Assembly: GCA_035196065.1 (NCBI GenBank)
Contig: CP136575.1
Coordinates: 2,086,769 to 2,150,768 of the forward strand
DNA length: 64,000 nucleotides
Source of the DNA: Sphingobium sp.
GTDB lineage: Bacteria; Pseudomonadota; Alphaproteobacteria; Sphingomonadales; Sphingomonadaceae
Reading direction: 5' to 3'
Positions 28,243-38,196 of the stretch are shown one piece after another. Below the pieces are notes generated by a model that saw only the letters and a program-made list of their open reading frames with translations, searched no databases and had not been told where the DNA came from. Made by a program: the position numbers and the translations under genes. The stretch's first letter is position 1. Every line of letters starts with the position of its first letter.

Positions 28243-29472
28243 ATGACGCCGGCTTATCGAGCTGAGTTTAGCGCCAATTGGCGTGCCGTTATGGCAACAG
28301 CGCTAGGCCTTGGGGCCGGTGTTGCGCTCAGCATTTATCTCAACAGTCTTTTCCTGCCGCATCTCGCCCAAGAGTTTGGCTGGACCGAAGGGCAACTCGC
28401 TCTAACCGGCGTTGCCGCATTGGGCGCAACCGTTGGCGTGCTGATTTCAGGTCGTATGGCTGATCGCTATGGCGTGCGCCGTGTTGCGCAGATCGGTATC
28501 GTTGGAATGCCGCTGGTTTGGATCGCTTTTTCGCTAATGAGCGGCAATATCTACGCTTATTATGCGCTGTTCACACTTAAGATGTTTGTGGGAACTACCA
28601 CGACATCGGTTGTTTACGCTCGGGTGACGGCCGAGCGTTTTACATCAGCGCGTGGCATGGCGCTCGCACTCGCCATTGGCGGTGGACCGTTGATAGGCGG
28701 GTTGTCCGCGCCGTTGGTCAACGCGGTCATCTATGCCGAAGGCTGGCGCACGGGCTATCTGGCCATCGCGGCGCTTAGCGCATTGCTGGGGATTGCGGCA
28801 TGGTTGATGCTGCCCAAGGACCGTGGCGCGGCATTTCAGGGGACAACCCCTGCGTTGATTTCAACACGGCAAAGCTATGCGCTTCTAAGCAAGACACCGA
28901 TGTTGTGGCTAATCTTAGTCGCAATGCTGCTCTGCAATTTGCCGGCATTGATGGTCAGCCTGCAAACGAAGCCGATGCTCGTTAGCCTCGGCGTTAATGC
29001 CACAGCCGTTGGCTACCTTGTTTCGGTTTACGCAGCTGGCGTGCTCGCCGGCCGACTGGGGTGCGGTCTTGCACTCGATCTTTACCCTGCGCATCGGGTC
29101 GCGACAGTAGCTATGGGGCTGCCGGCAGTCGGGCTTGCCTTATTGGTGATGCAACCTGACGCTCTATGGATCGTCGTGTTGGCGATGCTGCTTCTGGGGC
29201 TTAGCCAAGGCGCGGAAGGCGATATTGTTGCTTATCTGGTTGCAGGGCGTTTCACTTTTGCCCTTTTCGGCACCGTGGCCGGAATCATCACCGCCGCCAT
29301 AGGTATTGCAGCGGCAATGGGCGGGTTGATATTGTCAGCCATGCTGAACGCAGGCGGCGGCTATGTTGGCTTTCTTATGCTTTCGGCGGCAAGCGTTGCT
29401 ATCGGGGCGCTATTATTCCTCGCATTGGGATCGCCGGGCATGACTAGGAGGATCGGAGAGAATCTGCACTGA
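28243..29472 (+). CDS. Major facilitator superfamily transporter
   Basis: A 409-residue protein with about 12 membrane helices. The first cytoplasmic loop carries the MFS motif GRMADRYGVRRV after helix 2, and a related motif GRLGCGLALDLYPAHRV follows helix 8. It resembles monocarboxylate or nitrate-like MFS members, but no specific substrate can be named. The upstream 68 bases contain GGAGGGAAG six bases before the ATG. The UbiC-like lipoprotein gene follows on the same strand. Confidence 0.85.
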   Translation: MTPAYRAEFSANWRAVMATALGLGAGVALSIYLNSLFLPHLAQEFGWTEGQLALTGVAALGATVGVLISGRMADRYGVRRVAQIGIVGMPLVWIAFSLMSGNIYAYYALFTLKMFVGTTTTSVVYARVTAERFTSARGMALALAIGGGPLIGGLSAPLVNAVIYAEGWRTGYLAIAALSALLGIAAWLMLPKDRGAAFQGTTPALISTRQSYALLSKTPMLWLILVAMLLCNLPALMVSLQTKPMLVSLGVNATAVGYLVSVYAAGVLAGRLGCGLALDLYPAHRVATVAMGLPAVGLALLVMQPDALWIVVLAMLLLGLSQGAEGDIVAYLVAGRFTFALFGTVAGIITAAIGIAAAMGGLILSAMLNAGGGYVGFLMLSAASVAIGALLFLALGSPGMTRRIGENLH

Positions 29473-29514
29473 CCGCCCTTGGCACATTCAGTTTGGGCTG
29501 CCATGCACCACCAC

Positions 29515-30072
29515 ATGAAACGCTTTTCGGCCGCTGTCCTTACAATTTTACTGGCCCTGAACGCCTGCGCGCATCCGCGACAGCAAGGGTTACAGGCGCA
29601 GTTTGAAAAGGGATTAGCCGCGCAGGCCAGTGCCACCGAAGCATTGCGGCTTTGGTGCGAAACGCGCGGCCTTGCAAAACCGGCGCAGATTATTGCGGAA
29701 ATGGTACCGGGGAAGCAATTTGCTCCACCGGAAGACATCCATAACCTTCTGGACGTGCCCGTTAGCGAGCCTCTCGGCTATCGCCATGTGAAGCTAATCT
29801 GCGGGGATAAGGTAATGTCGCAAGCCCATAATTGGTATGTGCCCTCGCGGTTGACGGCGGAAATGAACCGCCAACTTGCTGAAACCGATACGCCATTTGG
29901 CAGGGTCGTATCCAGTCTCGGCTTCAAACGGAGGGGTATCGCCTCAACGCGACAGCGCGATCCGGCCTGCCCGAAAGGCACGATTCTCGCTAACCGTGCG
30001 ATTCTCACTTTGCCCGATGGACGTGGATTGGCGATGGTTGTCGAATGCTACACGGAGGTCAATTTGCGGTGA
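29515..30072 (+). CDS. Chorismate lyase (UbiC)-like fold lipoprotein, function unknown
   Basis: The ATG at 29515 gives a lipoprotein signal (MKRFSAAVLTILLALNAC, lipobox LNAC); the ATG at 29503 and a TTG at 29479 are longer options. The mature part resembles the UbiC/UTRA fold: NWYVPSRLTAEMNRQLAETDTPFG parallels the PLG-containing turn of chorismate lyase, and the end LTLPDGRGLAMVVECYTEVNL parallels its final beta strands with the catalytic Glu region. A lipoprotein in the envelope cannot obviously reach chorismate, so the fold may be reused for another ligand. The fold call is inference. Confidence 0.55.
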   Translation: MKRFSAAVLTILLALNACAHPRQQGLQAQFEKGLAAQASATEALRLWCETRGLAKPAQIIAEMVPGKQFAPPEDIHNLLDVPVSEPLGYRHVKLICGDKVMSQAHNWYVPSRLTAEMNRQLAETDTPFGRVVSSLGFKRRGIASTRQRDPACPKGTILANRAILTLPDGRGLAMVVECYTEVNLR

Positions 30073-30163
30073 CGAGGCTTAACATTCGCGCCTGCGTCAA
30101 CGTTACAAATTCAGCTCCAACCACCCGAAAAGGTGAGCCGTAAGCTGCAAAATAGAAAATAAG

Positions 30164-30240
<77 letters not shown>

Positions 30241-30289
30241 ACACGGGAAAAGACTATAATCTGCTTCCAAACACTGGCGTTCAAAAGCG

Positions 30290-30366
30290 TGGTGGGCCCG
30301 GAGGGACTCGAACCCCCGACCTAGCCGTTATGAGCGGCCAGCTCTAACCAACTGAGCTACAGGCCC
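30290..30366 (-). tRNA. tRNA-Ile2 (anticodon CAU, lysidine-modified type)
   Basis: Minus-strand cloverleaf with acceptor stem GGGCCTG/CGGGCCC, D arm AGCTCAGTTGGTTAGAGCT, anticodon loop CTCATAA, T arm GGGGGTTCGAGTCCC and encoded CCA. Anticodon CAT fits tRNA-Met or tRNA-Ile2. The consecutive C4-G69 and C5-G68 acceptor pairs match the known TilS recognition pairs of tRNA-Ile2, so Ile2 is preferred over elongator Met. Confidence 0.8.
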
Positions 30367-30421
30367 CCTGAGAACAGCGCCGATAGCGGAAGGCCGGTCT
30401 GAAAGGCAAGAGCCAAATGCG

Positions 30422-31441
30422 TCAGGCAAAGGCCAACTGTCGCAGTTGCGTCACCGTTACCGGTGTCACACCGCACTTTTCGAGATGGACGAAGACGGTT
30501 TCCCACCAGGAATAAAATTGCTCGAGGTCTGTATTGTTGCGAACATAGGGCGTGTGGCCGGGCGCGAGCGATGGTGAATGGAAGGAAAAGACCAACAGCG
30601 GCAGCTGCATCTTCAGCGCAACATCGATCGCCTGCACCGCCTTGCTCGCCGGGATCCCTTCAGGTGTCAGCGCGATCCGTTCCAAAAGACCGCTGCGCGC
30701 GAGCAAGGCCCGCATCGACGGTGTTTCAAAATAGCGGTCAAACATTGCCGTACCAATGGGACGCAACAATCCCCCGAAAACCGAAGTAAGGGGCAACTCC
30801 ACCAGTTTACGGTCAATCGCCCAATAGGGCCGCAATGCCGCAGAAGTGAAATCGGGCCCACCCTGTGCCGAATAATCAAACAGCGACCGCACCGACGTAT
30901 CGAAGGCAATATCGAGATCGATCAGCATCTCCGCAGTATCGGGACCGATGCCGTAGCGCCCGGCGCGATAGGCAACCGGCTTGGTCGCAAGGCGTTCCCG
31001 CACGATATCATGGAGCGCGCGCAGCTTTGCCCGCTCCAGCGGTTCGGGCAGGTTGCAGGCGTAGCTGTTATGACTGCTGACAACCTCGTCAAACGGCGGC
31101 GTCACCCAAGGATGGAGTTGCAGGCCGATCTCGGCCTTGTCGCGGCGCGCCAGATCACCGAACAGTTCAGCGCCCATTGGGTCGGCAGCGATCGGATAAT
31201 CGACAAGGTAAAGCGGCTTCACCCCTCGGCCTTCGCACATCGCCTGAAAGCGCGGGATTGACGCGAGATGGGAAACCCCATGGGCGTCGCGGGAAAAAGG
31301 CCCGCTCCAATCAAATTCCTCTTCGGTGTCAACGGTTACAAGAAAGCGCGGGCCTCCCGCACCCATAAGGTCAAGCTTCGGGCCACCCCGAGGAAATGCC
31401 GGGGTTTCGACAATGTCTGCCGCCCCGCTATTTCCGATCAT
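30422..31441 (-). CDS. Polysaccharide deacetylase-like (WalW-type) protein
   Basis: A ~339-residue protein of the NodB-homology type. The metal motif TVDTEEEFDW is near the N-terminus, followed by a barrel with LQLHPW, the arginine motif AYRAGRYGIG, and the late histidine motif VFSFHSPSLAPGH. No signal peptide is visible, which is unusual for an enzyme acting on exopolysaccharide. The ATG at 31441 starts two bases after the kinase stop; a frame start at 31480 would overlap the kinase gene. The tight coupling to a soluble histidine kinase suggests a common process, perhaps polysaccharide control. Confidence 0.78.
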   Translation of the reverse strand: MIGNSGAADIVETPAFPRGGPKLDLMGAGGPRFLVTVDTEEEFDWSGPFSRDAHGVSHLASIPRFQAMCEGRGVKPLYLVDYPIAADPMGAELFGDLARRDKAEIGLQLHPWVTPPFDEVVSSHNSYACNLPEPLERAKLRALHDIVRERLATKPVAYRAGRYGIGPDTAEMLIDLDIAFDTSVRSLFDYSAQGGPDFTSAALRPYWAIDRKLVELPLTSVFGGLLRPIGTAMFDRYFETPSMRALLARSGLLERIALTPEGIPASKAVQAIDVALKMQLPLLVFSFHSPSLAPGHTPYVRNNTDLEQFYSWWETVFVHLEKCGVTPVTVTQLRQLAFA

Positions 31442-31442
31442 A

Positions 31443-33143
31443 TCAGTCGCCCCCGGTGCCTTTGACATTGCGATCGCCATTCTGGATCGTAGGCAGGGTT
31501 AATAAGACTTGTTCCTTTTGAAAACGTAAATCGCCGCCTGCCTTACGTGCCAGATTGCGCACCAGCCGCAATGAAAAGCCAAGGCCGAGTAACGGCGACA
31601 GGTCAGAATTATCATAATGATCGTCGGCGGTCGCACCTGTACCCAGCAATTCCTCCTCGCTGAAGTGACGCAGCTTCTCAGGCAGGTCGAGGGTGAGGCA
31701 GTTCATCACCTGCGTTCCCAACAGCGTTTTGCAACGGCCATTAATAACCTCACCAGGCAAACCAGCGACGATGATGGCAGATATCAGGCGCGAGAACACC
31801 CGTTCGGCAAAATCGCGGTCGATCGCGAAGGGACGCACGGGATCGGCAAAGATCAGATTGACGATGACGCCGCTGGATTCGCTAATCGCAGCAAGCCGCT
31901 GGCGCAGGGTGCTGGCAAGCCATGCCCCATCGGTTTGCCCGGGATCGATTTCGAAATTACCGCTGTCGAGACGCGCGGCCGTCGAAATATCATCAAATCC
32001 ACCAAGCAACTTGCGCGAATCAGCCAGTATTGCGCCGGCCAGCGCGCGATATTCTTCATCTACCGGGCCAAATAACTGCTGCTCGATAATCTCGGCAAAG
32101 CCCGAAATTGCCCCTAGCGGTGTGCGCAGTTCATGCACGATCTGCTGCATGCTTTCGCCCTGCCGTTTGCGATCGTCGATCGAAGACACAGCCTGTTCGT
32201 GAAGTTTCGGGCGGCGCATGATACCGCGAAAACCCCGGAAGCGCCCGGTCAATGCGTCAAAGAAGGGCGATGCCGTGATCCGCCAGTCGCCGTCGATTAA
32301 CGGGCTGCCGCGCAAATTCATGCGCGCATTTTCCATCGGCATCCGCTGGGCAAAGGCAGCCGCGCCATAGGCGTCAGGGCCAGGCCCATGGTCATAAGCG
32401 GGGCGGGCGATATCGGTGCCAACAATCGCCCCACGCGGAGCACCCTCGACCCAAATGATCGTGCCGGAATCGTCGGTTTCGAAAGTGATTTCGGTTATGG
32501 GGCTAGCATAACCCTCTAATTCATCGTCACCGAGCGGCAACCGCGGAGACTCGCCCTGTCCGCGGTTCCGTTTCCATTCTTCGATGCGCTGAACGATCGC
32601 ACCAATCTGCGAAACGGCCGGCCGTTCGACAGTCTGAATCGGGGTATCTGCAATCGGTTCTGGCAAAGACTGAGGTACTGATGCCGCAGCGGACAGTGGA
32701 TCTGCAGATAGACGGAAATCGGCGCCGCCCCATGCGGCCAATGCCCTGCGGGTTTTTTGGCCAAGGTCTTTGCGGGCGCGCAAGAAACCACGCGCCCTAA
32801 CGGGCAGTTCCGGTACCAGATCGCTCCATTCGTCGTCGCTAAGCCGCGCCGAGCGAATCGCTTCAGCAGCCACAGGCGGAGCATCGCCTGCGAGTAGTTG
32901 CAAAAGTGCTGGAGAACGTAGTCGCCCCGAAAGCATTGCTACGCCGGCGGCACGGTCCGCGACGCTGATCTGCAGGCCCAACCTGTGGGTTGCAACCAGA
33001 CCCGCTGCAATTTTTTGCGGGGCGTGCCCGCTCGAATTTTGAGATATAATATCAATGAGTTGTCGCCAAACGCCGACGCTGGACGGGCCCGCTGATGCGG
33101 CCGCTCCCCGCAATGCCGTTTCTAGGCGATCGTCAATGCGCAA
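31443..33143 (-). CDS. Soluble sensor histidine kinase with PAS-like domain
   Basis: A 566-residue kinase without membrane segments. The N-terminal ~220 residues are helical and Ala/Leu-rich. A PAS-like region follows (~230-330, starting ITEITFETDDSG), then a HisKA domain with phosphoacceptor H337 in IVHELRTPLGAISGFAEII, and an ATPase domain whose G-box region reads LGLGFSLRLVRNLARKAGGDL. No separate response-regulator gene is adjacent. The start is TTG at 33143 because an in-frame TAG directly precedes it; an AGAGG lies just upstream. The deacetylase-like gene follows after two bases. Confidence 0.87.
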   Translation of the reverse strand: MRIDDRLETALRGAAASAGPSSVGVWRQLIDIISQNSSGHAPQKIAAGLVATHRLGLQISVADRAAGVAMLSGRLRSPALLQLLAGDAPPVAAEAIRSARLSDDEWSDLVPELPVRARGFLRARKDLGQKTRRALAAWGGADFRLSADPLSAAASVPQSLPEPIADTPIQTVERPAVSQIGAIVQRIEEWKRNRGQGESPRLPLGDDELEGYASPITEITFETDDSGTIIWVEGAPRGAIVGTDIARPAYDHGPGPDAYGAAAFAQRMPMENARMNLRGSPLIDGDWRITASPFFDALTGRFRGFRGIMRRPKLHEQAVSSIDDRKRQGESMQQIVHELRTPLGAISGFAEIIEQQLFGPVDEEYRALAGAILADSRKLLGGFDDISTAARLDSGNFEIDPGQTDGAWLASTLRQRLAAISESSGVIVNLIFADPVRPFAIDRDFAERVFSRLISAIIVAGLPGEVINGRCKTLLGTQVMNCLTLDLPEKLRHFSEEELLGTGATADDHYDNSDLSPLLGLGFSLRLVRNLARKAGGDLRFQKEQVLLTLPTIQNGDRNVKGTGGD

Positions 33144-33303
33144 CTAGCCTCTACCCGTGTTATATCCGACCCTGTCCGATATTTCGATAGCGCTCGGCAA
33201 ACACTTCCAAAAGGCCGATTTTTGAGGCGTCACACTATGGGACACCAGTGTTTTTCCCAGTGCCGGTCGAGAACCAATGTCGAATTAAACAATTGCAAAC
33301 TGC

Positions 33304-33318
33304 TATAATAATATTATT
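33304..33318 (+). promoter_or_regulatory. TATAAT box overlapping a 12-bp palindrome upstream of the Lrp-family gene
   Basis: A consensus -10 hexamer TATAAT at 33304-33309 overlaps the perfect palindrome AATAATATTATT at 33307-33318, 37 bases before the start of the Lrp-type regulator. No clear -35 box at 16-18 bases was found. Lrp proteins prefer AT-rich palindromes and often control their own genes, so this may be an autoregulatory operator (inference). Confidence 0.4.
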
Positions 33319-33354
33319 CAAAAGCGCCGGAAACTAATCGGGAAATATCAAAAC

Positions 33355-33831
33355 ATGGTAGCAATTGGTTTCGATGCGATCGATCTCAAGCTTTTGGCCG
33401 AACTGCAGGCGAACGGTCGCATAACAAATGTCGATCTGGCATCGAAGGTGGGGCTTACCGCGCCGCCATGTTTACGCCGGATGCGCACTTTGGAACAGGC
33501 TGGCGCGATCAAGGGCTATCATGCGGATATTGATCCGTCTGCGCTCGGCTATTCCATCATGGTGTTCGCGATGGTTAGCCTGAAAAGTCAGGCGGAGGCC
33601 GATCTGCGTGCATTTGAGGATCATGTTGGCAAATTGCCCAACGTCCGTGAATGCCACATGCTAAACGGCGAGATTGATTTTATTCTGAAGATCGTTGCGC
33701 ATGATCTTCAATCTTTTCAGGAATTCCTGACATCGAAGCTCACTTCGGCTCCAAATGTTTCGAGCGTAAAAACGTCCTTGACGATCCGCACAGCCAAAGA
33801 TGAGCCCGGGATCCCAATACCCCAAGAATAA
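33355..33831 (+). CDS. Lrp/AsnC-family transcriptional regulator
   Basis: A 158-residue protein with the family layout: an N-terminal helix-turn-helix (DAIDLKLLAELQANGRITNVDLASKVGL), a short hinge, and a C-terminal RAM ligand-binding domain with YSIMVFAMVSL, VRECHMLNGEIDFILKI and VSSVKTSL. Members respond to amino acids and form octamers. It is transcribed alone, away from the kinase gene, and ends at a strong hairpin. Its target genes are not evident. Confidence 0.94.
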   Translation: MVAIGFDAIDLKLLAELQANGRITNVDLASKVGLTAPPCLRRMRTLEQAGAIKGYHADIDPSALGYSIMVFAMVSLKSQAEADLRAFEDHVGKLPNVRECHMLNGEIDFILKIVAHDLQSFQEFLTSKLTSAPNVSSVKTSLTIRTAKDEPGIPIPQE

Positions 33832-33865
33832 GGCCCGCGACACACGCCGCGGGCCCCAAACTTTT
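33832..33865 (+). terminator. Intrinsic terminator between the convergent Lrp-type and TPR genes
   Basis: An eight-base perfect stem GGCCCGCG/CGCGGGCC (33832-33839 with 33848-33855) encloses an eight-base loop and is followed by CCAAACTTTT, a T tract at 33862-33865. It begins directly after the TAA of the Lrp-type gene. Confidence 0.85.
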
Positions 33866-33881
33866 ACAGACTAGCTTTTGA

Positions 33882-35189
33882 TCAGGCGGCAGGAGCGGCA
33901 GGTGCTGCTGCTTTTGCCATCTGCTGGTCGATATAGATTGTCCAATATTCCGCAATGCCCTTGCGCTTCTCTCCGCTGATCTGCGCGAGATCAGCTTTTG
34001 CACCGGCATAGTCGCCCAAATTGACCTTTGCGATTGCAAGGTTGGTCAATGCACGATCGGTCTGATTGACGCCGTCGCGGTCGATAATATTGCCCTTGGC
34101 GAGAGCGGCTTCGTAAAGCCCCTTGGCACGCGCAAACTGGCCGAAGGAAAGCAGATTGTCCCCAACCAGCAAAGCCGCAAAGCCCTTCGCATCAGCCTTT
34201 GCAGACTTTTCGTCTGCGTCCCAGCCAACCGAGAGTTCGGGTATGCGCGCCTTTGCACTATTGTAGATTTCAGAGAAGGTCAGATTGTTCTTGGAAATCG
34301 TGCCCTTGGCAAAACCTTCGTCAAGCACTGCAACCACCTCTGCAGGGTAACGGCGAGCGTCGGCATATTCGACATATTGCTTATATTCATGCTCAAAAAG
34401 GAGCGCGCTGTTGCGGCGCGCGAGGCGGAGCAGCGATAGAGATTCCTGACTGTCGAGGTCTGCAATCCGCTGATACTGGAAGATCGCGTCATGGAAAGTT
34501 TCCGCGCGCGGATCTGCCTTTAGCATTTCCCGACCCCAGTACAGGATCTTGCCATTATCCTTCAGACGTGTGGCGTAACTCACAGCTTGGGCATACCATT
34601 GCGTTTCCGCCTTGCCGCCACTTGCCTTGGCAGCATCAATTGCCTTTTGCAGCCAGTTGATCGCTTCTGGATAATTGTTCTGAAGGCGATAGGTGTTTGA
34701 AAGCTGGAGCTCGATGCTATTGCCTCGATAACCGCTGTTATAGGCCTCAAGCAGCTTCTTCTCGGCAGCCGGATAATCCTTGTCTTGATACAAGTACAAG
34801 CCTTGCTGCAATATGTAGACCGGAAGCATCTTAGGATCAGCAACCCCTGAGGCTACGACCATGTCGACACCTTTTCGCTGCAGACTCACGTCTTTCAGTT
34901 CCCGGCCAAGACTGATCGCAAAAATACCCGCCTCATGGCGGTCATCGGGGGTCGAAATAGCGGCTTCAGCAGCGGCAAAGGCTGTATTCGCCGCAGCGAA
35001 ATCCTTTTTCTTGACCAACGCTTCCACGGCAGGCCGATAGGCACTTTCAAATGCTTTCGACAGGGTCCGCTTAACCGGCTTTGCTGCCTCTTCCTTTTTC
35101 TTCTTGTCGTCCTTCTGTGCATAGGCTGACGGAACAACAACCACGGCACCAAGCATGAAGGCTGCGGCAAATTTCGAAATGCGATTCAT
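33882..35189 (-). CDS. Secreted TPR-repeat protein
   Basis: About 435 residues starting at the ATG at 35189, where a clear signal peptide lies (MNRISKFAAAFMLG..., cleavage after AYA). A longer frame from 35243 would place 18 charged and bulky residues in front and is rejected. After a Lys-rich segment the protein is made of tetratricopeptide-like helical pairs (for example YPAAEKKLLEAYNSGYRG, YPEAINWLQKAIDAAKAS, FARAKGLYEAALAKG, GDYAGAKADLAQISG). It ends in an Ala/Pro-rich tail. It is likely a periplasmic scaffold; its partner is unknown. Confidence 0.82.
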   Translation of the reverse strand: MNRISKFAAAFMLGAVVVVPSAYAQKDDKKKKEEAAKPVKRTLSKAFESAYRPAVEALVKKKDFAAANTAFAAAEAAISTPDDRHEAGIFAISLGRELKDVSLQRKGVDMVVASGVADPKMLPVYILQQGLYLYQDKDYPAAEKKLLEAYNSGYRGNSIELQLSNTYRLQNNYPEAINWLQKAIDAAKASGGKAETQWYAQAVSYATRLKDNGKILYWGREMLKADPRAETFHDAIFQYQRIADLDSQESLSLLRLARRNSALLFEHEYKQYVEYADARRYPAEVVAVLDEGFAKGTISKNNLTFSEIYNSAKARIPELSVGWDADEKSAKADAKGFAALLVGDNLLSFGQFARAKGLYEAALAKGNIIDRDGVNQTDRALTNLAIAKVNLGDYAGAKADLAQISGEKRKGIAEYWTIYIDQQMAKAAAPAAPAA

Positions 35190-35458
35190 TCTACTCTCCA
35201 GATGAAAAAAGAAGCCAGCCAATCGCATAAATGGCGGCCCCAAAACGCGGGCATCCTTACGCGCCTAACCAAGCTTGCGCAATCGGGTTAGCGGCTTTCA
35301 GATGAATTGCCGTTGAATGAATGGGCGTTCGTCGGATTTAAGGCTGAATCTGTGGATAAACTGGTGAAAAGCGGCTCTTTGGAGGCTGGTTGGGTGGCTA
35401 TTCCCCACCCCCTCGGCTAGGGTCTGACATCAAATAAAAGAACAGGAATTATACGGAC

Positions 35459-38176
35459 GTGAGCGAAGAGAACCAACCGGTCGATCCCAAAGATGTTTCG
35501 CCGGTAGATATCACCCACGAAATGAAGTCGAGCTACCTCGACTATGCCATGTCGGTGATTGTCGCACGTGCCCTTCCCGATGTGCGCGACGGGTTGAAGC
35601 CGGTTCACAGGCGCATTTTGTTTGCGAGCCAGGAAGGTGGTTTTGTCGCCGGTCGTCCTTATCGCAAGTCCGCCAAGATCGTGGGCGACGTGATGGGCAA
35701 TTATCACCCGCACGGCGATTCCGCCATTTATGATGCGCTGGCTCGCATGACCCAGGATTGGTCGATGCGCGTCCCGCTAATCGACGGTCAGGGCAATTTC
35801 GGTTCAATGGATCCCGACCCGCCGGCGTCGATGCGTTATACCGAAGCGCGCCTTAAAAAGGTGGCCAATGCATTGCTCGACGATCTGGACAAAGATACCG
35901 TCGATTTCCAGCCGAACTATGATGCCAGCCGCGAAGAACCCTCGGTTCTCCCTGCTCGCTTCCCCAATTTGCTCGTCAATGGCGCCGGCGGTATCGCGGT
36001 CGGCATGGCGACGAACATACCGCCGCACAATTTGGGCGAAGTGATCCGAGCTTGCCTTGCCTATATCGACAATCCGGCGATCACCATTGACGAACTGATC
36101 GAGATCATTCCGGCGCCCGACTTCCCCACTGGCCCGCTGATCCTGGGCCAAGGCGGCGCGCGCAATGCGTATCGCGAAGGGCGCGGCTCGATCGTGATGC
36201 GTGCCCGCCATGAAATCGAAGAAGGCAAAGGCGATCGCCGCTCGATTGTCTTGACCGCAATTCCTTATCAGGTGGGTAAATCCGGGCTGGTTGAAAAGCT
36301 CGCTGAAGCGGCAAAGGACAAGCGGATCGAGGGCGTCTCCGACATCCGTGACGAATCCAGCCGCAAGGGTGTGCGCGTCGTCATCGAACTGAAAAAAGAT
36401 GCCACCCCCGAAGTCGTGCTGAACCAAATTTGGCGGCACAGCCCTGCGCAATCCAATTTCCCGGCCAACATGCTCGCCATCCGTGGCGGGCGGCCAGAGG
36501 TATTGACGTTGCGCGACATTATCGACGCATTCATCAAATTCCGTGAAGAAGTGATCACCCGTCGCACCAAGTTCGAGTTGAACAAGGCGCGCGACCGGGC
36601 GCACATCTTGCTCGGGCTGGTCGTTGCGGTTACCAACCTGGACGAAGTAGTAAAGATCATCCGCGGTGCCGCAAACCCCGCAGATGCGCGCGCGTCGCTG
36701 CTTGCGCGGCAATGGCCGATAGCTGAAATCGCACCCTATATCCGGCTTGTCGAGGCAATCGAGACTGAGGTGGAGGGTGACAGCTATCAGCTTTCCGAAA
36801 CGCAGGTTCGTGCAATACTTGATCTGCGACTGCACCGCCTGACCGCGCTTGGCCGGGATGAAATTGGCGGCGAACTTAAGGAGCTGGCCTCCGAGATTGC
36901 CGAATATCTTGCAATTCTGGGCGACCGAGTGAAGCTTTACGCAGTGATGCGTGAAGAGTTGGAAGCGATCGACCGTGAGTTTTCAACCCCGCGCCTTTGC
37001 GAAATCGCTCCCAGTTGGGATGGCGTTGACGATGAAGACCTCATGGAACGTGAGGATATGGTCGTTACCGTTACCCATGGCGGCTATATTAAGCGCACCG
37101 CACTCGCCACTTTCCGTGCGCAAAATCGCGGCGGCAAGGGCCGTGCCGGCATGGCGACCAAAGAAGAGGATGCCGTCACCGAACTGTTCGTGACCAGCAC
37201 GCACACACCGGTGCTCTTCTTCTCTAATATCGGAAAGGTCTATCGCCTAAAGGTATGGCGCCTGCCTGAAGGTGGTCCGTCAACGCGGGGTCGGCCGATG
37301 GTCAACCTTTTGCCTCTGGCCGAGGGTGAAACAATATCGAACGTTCTGACCCTGCCTGAAGATGAAGCCGAATGGGCTGGGCTTAGCGTCGTGTTTGCGA
37401 CGGCGAAGGGTTATGCCCGCCGCAACAGCATGGATGCCTTTGCAAACGTGCCCAGCAACGGCAAGATTGCAATGAAGTTCGAGGGCGAAGATGCCGATGA
37501 CCGTTTGATCGGCGTCGAACTGTTGACGCCCGATGACGACGTTCTGCTTGCCAGCCGCGCGGGCAAGGCAATCCGATTTGCCGCAGACGATATCCGCGAA
37601 TTCCAGAGCCGGGCCTCCACCGGCGTGCGCGCAATGAAACTGGCGGCGGGCGATGAAGTGATATCGCTCTCGATCCTGCGTCGTGTTGGCACCACGCCGG
37701 AAGAGCGGGAAGAATATCTGCGCTTTGCCCCATGGAAGCCGGAGAAGGAGGGCGATCCCACTCTCTCACCTGAAAGGCTTGCCGAAATGGCGGAGCGCGA
37801 GCAATTCATTCTCACTGTTTGCGCCAATGGCTATGGCAAGCTGAGTTCGGCCTATGGCTATCGCCGCACAGGTCGCGGTGGTCAGGGCATAACCAACATC
37901 GACAATATCGAGCGCAACGGCCTCGTCGTCGCCAGCTTCCCGGCAACCAAGGGCGATCAGTTGATGCTTGTCACCGATCAGGCCAAGCTGATCCGCATGC
38001 CGCTAGAAAGCCTGCGCGTGCTTGGTCGTGGAACTGCAGGCGTGCGCCTGTTCAATGTCGACGATAATGAACATGTGGTCGGCGCGGCTAAGATCGAAGA
38101 GAGTGATGAGGCCGATGGCGTCGATGCTGAAGACAGCGGCGTCGAAACAGGTGATGCTCCACCGATAGCTGAATAG
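35459..38176 (+). CDS. gyrA: DNA gyrase subunit A
   Basis: A 905-residue type IIA topoisomerase subunit that introduces negative supercoils with GyrB. The breakage-reunion domain contains the quinolone region [12 protein letters not shown] with Ser88 and Asp92 unaltered, and the active tyrosine Y127 in MRYTEARL. The C-terminal domain has the GyrA box QNRGGKG and the beta-pinwheel repeats. A strongly acidic tail ([15 protein letters not shown]...) ends the protein. The start is GTG at 35459. The 5' leader contains a GGGTGG/CCACCC hairpin at 35392-35410. Confidence 0.97.
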   Translation: MSEENQPVDPKDVSPVDITHEMKSSYLDYAMSVIVARALPDVRDGLKPVHRRILFASQEGGFVAGRPYRKSAKIVGDVMGNYHPHGDSAIYDALARMTQDWSMRVPLIDGQGNFGSMDPDPPASMRYTEARLKKVANALLDDLDKDTVDFQPNYDASREEPSVLPARFPNLLVNGAGGIAVGMATNIPPHNLGEVIRACLAYIDNPAITIDELIEIIPAPDFPTGPLILGQGGARNAYREGRGSIVMRARHEIEEGKGDRRSIVLTAIPYQVGKSGLVEKLAEAAKDKRIEGVSDIRDESSRKGVRVVIELKKDATPEVVLNQIWRHSPAQSNFPANMLAIRGGRPEVLTLRDIIDAFIKFREEVITRRTKFELNKARDRAHILLGLVVAVTNLDEVVKIIRGAANPADARASLLARQWPIAEIAPYIRLVEAIETEVEGDSYQLSETQVRAILDLRLHRLTALGRDEIGGELKELASEIAEYLAILGDRVKLYAVMREELEAIDREFSTPRLCEIAPSWDGVDDEDLMEREDMVVTVTHGGYIKRTALATFRAQNRGGKGRAGMATKEEDAVTELFVTSTHTPVLFFSNIGKVYRLKVWRLPEGGPSTRGRPMVNLLPLAEGETISNVLTLPEDEAEWAGLSVVFATAKGYARRNSMDAFANVPSNGKIAMKFEGEDADDRLIGVELLTPDDDVLLASRAGKAIRFAADDIREFQSRASTGVRAMKLAAGDEVISLSILRRVGTTPEEREEYLRFAPWKPEKEGDPTLSPERLAEMAEREQFILTVCANGYGKLSSAYGYRRTGRGGQGITNIDNIERNGLVVASFPATKGDQLMLVTDQAKLIRMPLESLRVLGRGTAGVRLFNVDDNEHVVGAAKIEESDEADGVDAEDSGVETGDAPPIAE

Positions 38177-38196
38177 ACCTAGGCCGGTCCAATACA

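Noticed and set aside
35392-35410. Hairpin in the gyrA leader as a riboswitch or attenuator
   Set aside because: A single six-base stem without a T run or any known riboswitch core; too weak to name.
35591-35735. Quinolone-resistance mutation in gyrA
   Set aside because: Ser88 and Asp92 in [12 protein letters not shown] are the unaltered residues.
35804-36835. 343-residue minus-strand frame opposite gyrA
   Set aside because: Antisense to a highly conserved gene; His/Gln/Arg-rich and without a family match.
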